From assembly GCA_900758955.1 (NCBI GenBank), contig CAAETL010000249.1:1-5346 (forward strand): a stretch of 5,346 nucleotides of DNA, in the 5' to 3' direction. The DNA comes from an uncultured Oscillospiraceae bacterium. GTDB taxonomy: Bacteria; Bacillota; Clostridia; Oscillospirales; Oscillospiraceae. The position numbers and the translations under genes are program-made. A model generated the notes under the pieces. It saw only the letters and a list, made by a program, of their open reading frames with translations, had not been told where the DNA came from and did not search any database. Shown piece after piece: positions 1 through 4,743 of this stretch. Each line of letters starts with the position of its first letter. Positions within the stretch are counted from its first letter, which is position 1.

Positions 1-172
1 CGACCTGGTTTTCTTCAAGTACAATACGTCCAAACCGGTCAGCCATGTGGGCATCTATGTGGGCGATGGTCAGTTCATCCACGCATCTACCAATAACTAT
101 AAGATTCGTTACGACGACCTGACCACCGGTCATTATGCCAACGTCTACGTAGGCGCACGCCGAGTGGTGTAA
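1..172 (+). CDS. NlpC/P60-family peptidoglycan hydrolase, C-terminal fragment (5' end outside window)
   Basis: Only the last 56 codons (from base 2) and the TAA stop at 170-172 are in the window. The translation begins DLVFF and continues with SHVGIYVGDG, then FIHAST, and ends YVGARRVV. This order is typical of the second half of an NlpC/P60 cysteine peptidase domain: the (G)DLVFF strand, the catalytic-type His in SHVGIY, and the third polar residue, His, in FIHA. The catalytic Cys (usually in a DCSG-like motif) would lie just upstream and cannot be checked. Family members cut peptide stems of peptidoglycan outside the cell and usually carry a signal peptide and SH3 or other wall-binding domains upstream; none of that is visible here. 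The protein ends right after the domain, so the catalytic domain is C-terminal. A perfect terminator hairpin starts 10 nt after the stop, so this is the last gene of its transcript. The family call is firm; the substrate is not known. Confidence 0.88.
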   Translation, partial: DLVFFKYNTSKPVSHVGIYVGDGQFIHASTNNYKIRYDDLTTGHYANVYVGARRVV

Positions 173-182
173 TCCTACCGTT

Positions 183-221
183 AAAACAGGGCGAGCAAGG
201 TATTCTTGCTCGCCCTGTTTT
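183..221. terminator. Perfect 17-bp bidirectional intrinsic terminator
   Basis: Arms at 183-199 and 205-221 are exact reverse complements (17 bp) around the 5-nt loop GTATT. The outer pairs are AAAA/TTTT, so transcripts in either direction end in a U run after a GC-rich stem. It lies 10 nt downstream of the NlpC/P60 stop codon, which is its obvious client. On the minus strand it would be a second, back-up terminator behind the hairpin at 228-258. Confidence 0.93.
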
Positions 222-227
222 CTTCCG

Positions 228-258
228 AAAAAAGGCGCGCTCTGAGCAGGGCGCGCCT
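228..258 (-). terminator. Intrinsic terminator of the small coiled-coil gene
   Basis: Read on the minus strand, an 8-bp perfect stem (AGGCGCGC at 258-251 paired with GCGCGCCT at 240-233) around a 10-nt loop is followed directly by six T residues (233-228; the first T also belongs to the stem). It starts 20 nt after the stop codon of the minus-strand gene at 279-662. Stem plus U-tract is the standard Rho-independent layout. Confidence 0.9.
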
Positions 259-278
259 CTTCATACGGCTTTGGGTCA

Positions 279-662
279 TTACTCCTGGTCTCGCGAATCC
301 GTCGGCGCTTCTGTGTCCGCCGTCTCTTCTTCGCCCTGGGAACTGACGTGCTGGCAGGGAATCCATTCCCCCTGGTCCTGTCCCTGGCTGCGGAGATTTT
401 CCAGTTTGCGCTCGTTCTCTCGGATTTTGGCCCGTGACTGCTCCAACTGCCGGAACAGTTCCATATAGGGCTCCTCAGGGGTGTCCTGATGCAGGGAGAC
501 ATAAAGCCTTCCAATCTCCATGTAAATTTTGCGGAGATTCTCCTCTTCGCTCAAGTTATCCAATCGGATGCGGGCCGCCTCCCCCACCTCACGAGCCTTG
601 GCGGCCCCTGCCCGGGCCAGATTCATGGTGGTTTCTTTCCAGTCATTCCATGCGTTTGCCAT
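279..662 (-). CDS. Small coiled-coil protein with acidic tail, function unknown
   Basis: This encodes a 127-residue, highly charged protein with no signal peptide or membrane segment, so it is probably cytoplasmic. Residues 1-35 are an Ala/Arg/Lys-rich amphipathic helix. Residues about 37-95 look like a helical hairpin or coiled coil centred on a block reading IYMEIGRLYVSLH, followed by a PEEPYMELF turn and a heptad-like QLEQSRAKIRENERKLENL stretch. Residues about 98-127 are a low-complexity acidic tail (EEE, DTEAPTDSRDQE). The block resembles a group of small clostridial proteins of unknown function, some ending in a zinc ribbon, in which an EIGKLYY...H motif precedes a helix; that is recollection of the family style, not a search result. 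Here the tail has one Cys (103) and no zinc-ribbon CxxC pairs. The start is supported by GGAGG at 674-670, 7 nt before the ATG, and by a promoter at 703-731. It is a single-gene transcript with its own terminator. Real coding is very likely; the function cannot be given. Confidence 0.85.
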   Translation of the reverse strand: MANAWNDWKETTMNLARAGAAKAREVGEAARIRLDNLSEEENLRKIYMEIGRLYVSLHQDTPEEPYMELFRQLEQSRAKIRENERKLENLRSQGQDQGEWIPCQHVSSQGEEETADTEAPTDSRDQE

Positions 663-676
663 ACCATCGCCTCCAT

Positions 677-753
677 TTCATTGCTATGCGCGTCTTGCTT
701 ATAGTGTACTCTAATTTCCTCTTCCTGACAACATTATCTGGTCGAAATAGGTT
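677..753 (+). promoter_or_regulatory. Possible dus promoter region (two weak candidates)
   Basis: The dus gene needs a promoter between the divergent small gene and its GTG start. Two candidates are visible on the + strand, each with 17-nt spacing. TTCATT (677-682) with TATAGT (700-705) has a good -10 and a poor -35. CTGACA (725-730) with TAGGTT (748-753) has a good -35 and a poor -10. The first overlaps the minus-strand promoter at 703-731, which would make the two genes compete. Neither is convincing alone. Confidence 0.25.
703..731 (-). promoter_or_regulatory. Sigma-A-type promoter of the small coiled-coil gene
   Basis: On the minus strand, TTGTCA (731-726; 5 of 6 to the -35 consensus) is separated by exactly 17 nt from TACACT (708-703; 4 of 6 to the -10 consensus). 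Transcription would start about 35 nt upstream of the ATG at 662. Spacing and position fit a housekeeping promoter. Confidence 0.65.
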
Positions 754-786
754 TTTTTCCGTTCTTTAGAAAGGAGCGCCCTTCTC

Positions 787-1740
787 GTGACTTACTGCCT
801 GGCCCCCTTGGAGGGAATTACCACGCCGGTCTACCACCGGGCCCATCGGGACTATTTTCCCCCAATGGCCCACTATTACACCCCCTTTTTCTCCCCTTCC
901 CCGGAGAAAGGCCTTTCCAACAAGGATTGCAGAACGCTTTCCCTGCCCGCGGACATACCTCTGATCCCCCAACTGCTTACTAACTCCTCCGTCGCCTTTT
1001 GTAAGGCGGCCCGGCAGTTAGACGCAATGGGCTTCGGGGAAATCAACCTCAACCTAGGCTGCCCCTCTGGAACGGTGACCGCCAAGGGAAAGGGCGCGGG
1101 GTTTTTGGCATTTCCTGAGAAGCTGGACCGGTTTTTTTCTGCAATCTATCAGGAGCTTCCCCACTTGAAGCTCTCGGTTAAAACCCGGCTGGGTCTGGAG
1201 GACCCGGCGGCGTTCGGTCCCATCCTGGAGATTTACAACCGCTATCCCCTCACCTGTCTCATTCTCCATCCCCGTGTTCAAAAGGATTTTTACCGGCGCC
1301 CCGCCCGGCTGAAGGAATTTGCCCAGTATCTCCCCCACTGTCAGGTCCCCGTCTGCTATAACGGGGATCTGTTCACCGCAGCGCTATGCCAACAGTTTGC
1401 CGCAAATTTCCCCTCAGTATCGCTCGTAATGCTGGGCCGGGGAATCATCGCCAACCCCGCGCTGCATCGAGAGGCCACCGGCGGACCGCCCTTGGACAAA
1501 CCCCTTTTGCGGGAGTTTCACAATCGTCTTTTGGCCGATTACACCGACCTGTATTCCGGCGACCGCCCCGTGCTGGCTAAAATGAAGGAACTGTGGTTCT
1601 ATCAGTCCACCCTGTTTTCAGGCGCACAGAAGGAGGCCAAATCCATCCGCAAATCCCAGACCCTTCGAGACTATAAAAGCGCCGTGGCTTTCCTCTTTCA
1701 AAACCGGGAATTGATTCCCGGCGGGGGCTATACCCCCTGA
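787..1740 (+). CDS. tRNA-dihydrouridine synthase (Dus) family protein
   Basis: This FMN/NADPH-dependent enzyme reduces specific uridines in tRNA to dihydrouridine in the cytoplasm. The 317 residues match the usual family length of about 320. N-terminal TIM barrel landmarks appear in order: LAPLEGIT (5-12), the catalytic signature NLGCPSGTV with Cys92 followed by KGKGAGFL, VKTRLG with Lys132, LILHPR with His161, YNGD (191-194) and MLGRG (215-219), the last two being typical FMN-phosphate positions. The C-terminal 80 or so residues form the helical RNA-binding part, including the Lys/Arg-rich KEAKSIRKSQTLRDYK. The start is GTG at 787: AAGGAG at 771-776 sits 10 nt upstream, an in-frame TAG at 748 rules out a much longer form, and the protein then begins at the LAPLEG strand as expected. 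The sequence is not obviously DusA, DusB or DusC, and which tRNA position it modifies cannot be read from here. It stands alone, divergent from the small gene and convergent with the MATE gene. Confidence 0.93.
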   Translation: MTYCLAPLEGITTPVYHRAHRDYFPPMAHYYTPFFSPSPEKGLSNKDCRTLSLPADIPLIPQLLTNSSVAFCKAARQLDAMGFGEINLNLGCPSGTVTAKGKGAGFLAFPEKLDRFFSAIYQELPHLKLSVKTRLGLEDPAAFGPILEIYNRYPLTCLILHPRVQKDFYRRPARLKEFAQYLPHCQVPVCYNGDLFTAALCQQFAANFPSVSLVMLGRGIIANPALHREATGGPPLDKPLLREFHNRLLADYTDLYSGDRPVLAKMKELWFYQSTLFSGAQKEAKSIRKSQTLRDYKSAVAFLFQNRELIPGGGYTP

Positions 1741-1755
1741 TGAAACGAATTTGAT

Positions 1756-1805
1756 AAAAACCCCCCTCTGTGGTGGCGAAACGGGCCAGCCAGTACAGAG
1801 GGGGG
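1756..1805 (-). terminator. Intrinsic terminator of the MATE gene, in the convergent dus/MATE gap
   Basis: Arms at 1761-1771 and 1795-1805 are exact reverse complements (11 bp, six C/G pairs at the outer end). The 23-nt interior can form a further small stem (TGGC 1774-1777 with GCCA 1785-1788). Read on the minus strand, the stem is followed directly by five T (1760-1756) and then an A/T-rich stretch. It begins about 17 nt after the MATE stop codon. On the + strand no U-run follows, so it would be a poor terminator for dus. Confidence 0.82.
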
Positions 1806-1807
1806 GG

Positions 1808-1822
1808 CGCTGCAACGCAGCG
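1808..1822. repeat. Small perfect hairpin adjoining the MATE stop codon
   Basis: CGCTGC (1808-1813) and GCAGCG (1817-1822) pair perfectly over 6 bp with an AAC loop. It abuts the MATE stop codon (1823-1825) and lies immediately before the main terminator hairpin on the minus strand. On the + strand it is followed by TCAATTTT, so it could give weak termination of the dus transcript. No stronger dus terminator is visible. Confidence 0.5.
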
Positions 1823-3199
1823 TCAATTTTCACGCGGGCTCTCGTCCGGCAAAATGGGGACCACTCGTTTGGCGTACTCCCGCCGGTACTGGACCATAAC
1901 CACCGCCAGCGTAAGCAGCTCGGCGATCCAGAAAGCAAACCAGATGGCATCCACGCCGAGAAAGCGGAGGAGGGCCCAGACGGCTGGCAGAAGAAGCAGG
2001 CACTGGCGTAACACGCCGCAGATCATACTTGGCATGCCGCTGCCCATTCCCTGAAAGATGTTGCTGAGCACCATGGCGGTCCCCGCCACGGGGAACATCC
2101 AACTCACCACCCGGAGACAAGATGTCCCCATGGTGAGCATATCCGCGCTGTTGTGATCCGAAAAGAGGCCAAAAATGGGCCCGGGGCACGCCTGACAGAT
2201 TACCAGGCCCACCAGCATAATGCCAAGTTCCACCTTGACGGCGATTCGAATGGCCTCCCGGATTCGATTCCCCTGTTTGGCCCCATAGTTGAAGCCCACA
2301 ATGGGGATCAGGCCCTGCATCATTCCCTGCATGGGCATAAAGAAGAAGCTTTGCAGCCGGTAAAACACGGTAAACACCGGCAGCGCCGTGAGGGAATTTC
2401 GGAGAATCGCGTTCACCCCGAAGGTGCTCACCGAACTCATGGCCATGGTAATGGACACGGGCAGACCTACCTGAAAAATGGTCAGCGCGTCCCGATCAAT
2501 GCGAATGTCGCCCCGAGTAAGCCGAATCTGACGGTTTATCCGCAGGTTAAGGACAATGCCCACCAAGGCGCTGGCGCACTGACCAATTACTGTAGCCACA
2601 GCCGCGCCGCGGATCCCCATTTTCGGCGCGCCCAGGAGACCAAAAATCAGAATGGGGTCCAGCGCCAGGTTCGTCACCGCCCCCACCAACTGGGTCAGCA
2701 TGCTTAACGTGGTTTTACCGGTGACCTGAAGCAGACGCTCGGCATAAATTGCCAGCAAAAGCCCCACGCAGCCGATGCAGACGGTCTGCAAATATACCAC
2801 ACCGTACCGGCGAATCTCCAAATCCCCCGAGCTGACACGGAAAAAAGCTTCACTGCCGAAGGCCCCAAACGCCATAAAGACCAACATAATACCCAAGGTC
2901 AACAGCAGGCTGTTTCCCGCCGCTTTCCCCGCATTCTTCCCCTCTCCCCGACCGAACCGTTGGGAAATCAGCGCGTTCATGCCCACCCCCAAACCGTTGG
3001 CAATGGCGATCACCAACATTTGAACCGGAAAGGAGATGCCGATGGCCGAAATGGCCGCTTTCCCCAGCTTTGCCACAAAAAAGCTGTCCACAATGTTATA
3101 GAGGGCCTGGATCATCATGGAGATCATCAAGGGAATGGACATTTTGGCGATAAGCCTGCCCATGGGGGTCTCCCCCATTAAGTTTGTTTCAGGAGCCAT
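1823..3199 (-). CDS. MATE family efflux transporter (MepA/NorM/DinF type)
   Basis: This is a 458-residue polytopic inner-membrane protein, close to the usual 450 of the MATE family, with about twelve hydrophobic segments in two halves. The N-terminal half carries family marks: a polar start ending MGRLIAKMSIPLMISMMIQALYN, then DSFFVAKLG (38-46), the loop ISQRFGRGEG, and NLALDPILIFG followed by MGIRGAAVATVIGQ. The second half has the equivalent PMQGMMQGLIPIVGFNYGAKQGNRIREA loop. MATE proteins export cationic drugs, dyes or metabolites in exchange for Na+ or H+; the substrate here is unknown. The start at 3199 is chosen because AAAGG (3212-3208) lies 8-9 nt upstream and no Shine-Dalgarno precedes Met8. 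It lies downstream of lysA on the same strand after 151 nt and is closed by a terminator at 1756-1805. It may have its own weak promoter or be read through from lysA. A perfect hairpin lies in codons 8-13. Confidence 0.95.
   Translation of the reverse strand: MAPETNLMGETPMGRLIAKMSIPLMISMMIQALYNIVDSFFVAKLGKAAISAIGISFPVQMLVIAIANGLGVGMNALISQRFGRGEGKNAGKAAGNSLLLTLGIMLVFMAFGAFGSEAFFRVSSGDLEIRRYGVVYLQTVCIGCVGLLLAIYAERLLQVTGKTTLSMLTQLVGAVTNLALDPILIFGLLGAPKMGIRGAAVATVIGQCASALVGIVLNLRINRQIRLTRGDIRIDRDALTIFQVGLPVSITMAMSSVSTFGVNAILRNSLTALPVFTVFYRLQSFFFMPMQGMMQGLIPIVGFNYGAKQGNRIREAIRIAVKVELGIMLVGLVICQACPGPIFGLFSDHNSADMLTMGTSCLRVVSWMFPVAGTAMVLSNIFQGMGSGMPSMICGVLRQCLLLLPAVWALLRFLGVDAIWFAFWIAELLTLAVVMVQYRREYAKRVVPILPDESPREN
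3162..3178 (-). repeat. Perfect 7-bp hairpin inside the 5' end of the MATE gene
   Basis: ATGGGGG (3162-3168) and CCCCCAT (3172-3178) are exact reverse complements around a 3-nt loop. In the mRNA it covers codons 8 to 13 (Met-Gly-Glu-Thr-Pro-Met), starting 21 nt after the A of the start codon, and both arms end in an ATG triplet. It is GC-rich and close enough to the start to slow initiation or early elongation. It may equally be a by-product of Gly/Pro codons. Confidence 0.7.
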
Positions 3200-3273
3200 T
3201 TCCTCACGCCTTTCTCTCTGGGATTTGCCGTCTGCCTCTGAAAAGGTACCTAGGCGGCGTTAGCTGTAAGGAT

Positions 3274-3302
3274 AGTTTACTCCCGAACGAAACAGGATGC
3301 AA
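3274..3302 (-). promoter_or_regulatory. Weak candidate promoter for the MATE gene; only signal in the 151-nt lysA-MATE gap
   Basis: On the minus strand, TTGCAT (3302-3297; only TTG fits the -35) is 17 nt from TAAACT (3279-3274; 4 of 6 to the -10). Transcription would start about 65-70 nt before the MATE start codon. The rest of the 3200-3350 gap shows no small ORF, no riboswitch-like fold and no U-tailed terminator for lysA. There is only a GC-rich core (about 3319-3331) flanked by imperfectly matching CAATTTG and CAAACTATTG, which could form a poor hairpin. Read-through from lysA therefore remains possible. Confidence 0.3.
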
Positions 3303-3350
3303 CGGTATTTGACAATTTGGCAGCGCCGCGCAAACTATTGTACTGTTATC

Positions 3351-4646
3351 TTACAGGTCGCAGGACGCCAAATCCGCATAGGTCTGTCGACGGACGGCCA
3401 AATAGTGTCCCCCCCCCTTCACCATCACCACAGCGGGGCGGCAGAGGCGGTTATAGTTGGAGGCCATGGCAAAGTTATAGGCTCCCGTGGTGAGGACCGC
3501 GATCAGATCTCCCCGTTCGGGCTTGGGTAGACGGACATTCTCCTGGATGAGGTCCCCGCTCTCGCAGCAACGGCCCGCCACGGTGCCAATAAAGTTTGCC
3601 GGGTCCTCCATCCGGTTTGCCACACACACCGTGTAGGGGGACTGATACAGGGCGTACCGGGGATTGTCGGTCATGCCGCCGTCCACCGTGACATAGCTCC
3701 GATAGCCCTCGATGGTTTTCACCCCGCCCGCGGTATACAGCGTCAGTCCGGCGTCGGCTACGATGCTCCGCCCCGGCTCCATCAGGATTTTCGGCTGGGG
3801 GTAATGGAGCGCCTGGCACCCCTGCTTGAGGTGGCGGGAGAGGTCCCGAATGTTACCGGGGATATCCACAACCGGGTCAGATTCCCGATAGCGCACCCCG
3901 AAGCCGCCCCCCAGATTCAACATGCCCGCCACAAATCCCAACGATTGCCGCATCTCCTGGGCGAACGTCAGAAGAATATCCACCGCGTCGCAGAAGGGCT
4001 GGGGATCGAAAATCTGAGAGCCAATGTGGCTATGGAACCCGCAGACCTCCAAGTTGTTCTGTCTCAGCGCCTCCGCTACGAAATCAGCGGCTTGGCCCGT
4101 CTCAATGGGCACGCCGAACTGACAGTCGATCCGGCCGGTGTTAATGGCCTCCAGGGTATGGGGATCGATGCCGGGGGTCACCCGGAGAAGAATTTTTTGG
4201 CGCAGGCCCTTCTCCCCAGCGTAGGCATTTAAGAAATGCAGCTCGTTGTAATTATCGACGATGAAATACCCCACCTTGCTGTCCACCCCATAGCGGATGT
4301 CCTCATCGGTCTTATTATTGCCGTGAAAAAAGAGGTTTTCCGGAGGAAAGCCCGCCGCAAGGGCGGTGTACAGCTCCCCTGGCGACACCACGTCGGACCA
4401 CATTCCCTCCTGGGCCATAATCCGGTACATCCCCTGAAAACAGAGGGCCTTGCTGGCAAAGAGAGGGGTGGAGCCCTCCCCGAAGTTTTCGGCCATCGCC
4501 GTGAGATAGCGGCGGCAGTTCTGACGGATTCGGTCCTCGTCCAGCACGTAGAGGGCGGTGCCGTAGGTCTCGGCCAAAGTAACGGTATCCCCCCCGCCGA
4601 TGGTCAAGTGGCCGGCTGCATTTACGGCCAGATTATCATATAGCAT
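3351..4646 (-). CDS. lysA: Diaminopimelate decarboxylase
   Basis: This PLP enzyme converts meso-diaminopimelate to L-lysine and CO2, the last step of lysine synthesis, in the cytoplasm. It is an alanine-racemase-like fold III decarboxylase. Residue numbers here are for the 433-residue form starting at 4652. The PLP lysine is Lys68 in FASKAL. HSHIGSQ (207-213), the phosphate-binding LGGGFG (247-252), EPGRSIVADAG (292-302), DGGMTDNPRYALY (324-336), the cross-subunit CESGD (363-367, catalytic-type Cys363) and GAYNFAMASNYN (390-401) are all present and in order. The usual DSKFG motif reads DCQFG here. I place the start at the third codon, ATG 4646: AGGAG (4658-4654) is 7 nt from it but only 1 nt from the ATG at 4652, giving 431 residues starting MLYDN. 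The gene follows ddh on the same strand after a 97-nt spacer holding a terminator, and no lysA promoter is visible after that terminator. Codons near the end include a nine-G run (3409-3417). Confidence 0.96.
   Translation of the reverse strand: MLYDNLAVNAAGHLTIGGGDTVTLAETYGTALYVLDEDRIRQNCRRYLTAMAENFGEGSTPLFASKALCFQGMYRIMAQEGMWSDVVSPGELYTALAAGFPPENLFFHGNNKTDEDIRYGVDSKVGYFIVDNYNELHFLNAYAGEKGLRQKILLRVTPGIDPHTLEAINTGRIDCQFGVPIETGQAADFVAEALRQNNLEVCGFHSHIGSQIFDPQPFCDAVDILLTFAQEMRQSLGFVAGMLNLGGGFGVRYRESDPVVDIPGNIRDLSRHLKQGCQALHYPQPKILMEPGRSIVADAGLTLYTAGGVKTIEGYRSYVTVDGGMTDNPRYALYQSPYTVCVANRMEDPANFIGTVAGRCCESGDLIQENVRLPKPERGDLIAVLTTGAYNFAMASNYNRLCRPAVVMVKGGGHYLAVRRQTYADLASCDL
3409..3417 (-). repeat. 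Nine-G homopolymer inside lysA
   Basis: The + strand has nine consecutive C, read in lysA as AAG GGG GGG GGA (Lys-Gly-Gly-Gly, residues 412-415 of the 433-residue form). The frame is intact: the C-terminus that follows, HYLAVRRQTYADL, has the expected family ending. A one-base slip would change only the last 18-20 residues. Runs of this length are prone to replication slippage and to sequencing error. Confidence 0.85.
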
Positions 4647-4653
4647 ATTCATT

Positions 4654-4658
4654 CTCCT
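4654..4658 (-). promoter_or_regulatory. lysA: Ribosome binding site that decides the lysA start
   Basis: The minus strand reads ATAGGAGAATGAATATG. AGGAG ends 1 nt before the first ATG (4652) and 7 nt before the second (4646). Only the second has normal Shine-Dalgarno spacing, so the start is placed at 4646; the protein is two residues shorter than the longest open frame. Confidence 0.75.
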
Positions 4659-4674
4659 ATTTTATCCAGTTTAG

Positions 4675-4701
4675 AAAAAAACGGCGCCCGGCGGGGCGCC
4701 G
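4675..4701 (-). terminator. Intrinsic terminator between ddh and lysA
   Basis: Arms CGGCGCCC (4682-4689) and GGGCGCCG (4694-4701) are exact reverse complements (8 bp, all G/C) around a 4-nt loop. On the minus strand the stem is followed by seven T (4681-4675). This is a textbook Rho-independent terminator for ddh. It leaves only 28 nt before the lysA start, too few for a full promoter plus leader, so lysA must depend on read-through or on a promoter overlapping or upstream of the hairpin. Confidence 0.92.
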
Positions 4702-4735
4702 GACCGTTAACCGGCCCAGTTTGCCCTCGCCGGGC
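4675..4735 (-). promoter_or_regulatory. Candidate attenuator (antiterminator/terminator) in the ddh-lysA spacer
   Basis: On the minus-strand RNA, segment 1 (GCCCGGCG, 4735-4728) is perfectly complementary over 8 nt to the loop and descending arm of the terminator (CGCCGGGC, 4693-4686), so pairing would dismantle the terminator. Segment 1 can instead fold locally (GCCC 4735-4732 with GGGC 4726-4723), which would free the terminator. Between them a 6-bp hairpin with one G-U pair can form (GGGCCG 4716-4711 with CGGUCC 4706-4701, loop GUUAA). Segment 1 starts 9 nt after the ddh stop codon, within reach of a terminating ribosome. What is seen is base complementarity; regulation is inference, and GC-rich spacers produce such matches by chance. 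Confidence 0.35.
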
Positions 4736-4743
4736 AGAGAGTA

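Noticed and set aside
1723..1737. GGGGG/CCCCC hairpin at the very end of the dus reading frame as its terminator
   Set aside because: The stem is only 5 bp with a 5-nt loop, ends at the stop codon, and no U-run follows.
2153..2707. A 184-codon + strand open frame inside the MATE gene, and similar long frames at 3804-4232 and 4930-5232
   Set aside because: They are antisense to well-supported genes, lack ribosome binding sites, and have His/Gly/Gln-rich shadow composition with no recognisable domain.
3274..3293. GTTT...AAAC dyad near the MATE candidate promoter as a repressor operator
   Set aside because: The arms are only 4 bp with an 11-nt gap of no symmetry, which is expected by chance; no regulator gene is nearby.
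3309..3341. A + strand promoter: perfect TTGACA at 3309-3314 with TATTGT at 3336-3341
   Set aside because: The spacer is 21 nt, the hexamer at normal spacing is poor, and no + strand gene follows; everything downstream on that strand is antisense to lysA.
4659..4664. TAAAAT on the minus strand just before the lysA ribosome binding site as a lysA -10 box
   Set aside because: It abuts the AGGAG, so transcription would start at or beyond the start codon and lose the ribosome binding site. There is also no -35 at the right distance because the terminator U-tract and stem occupy it.
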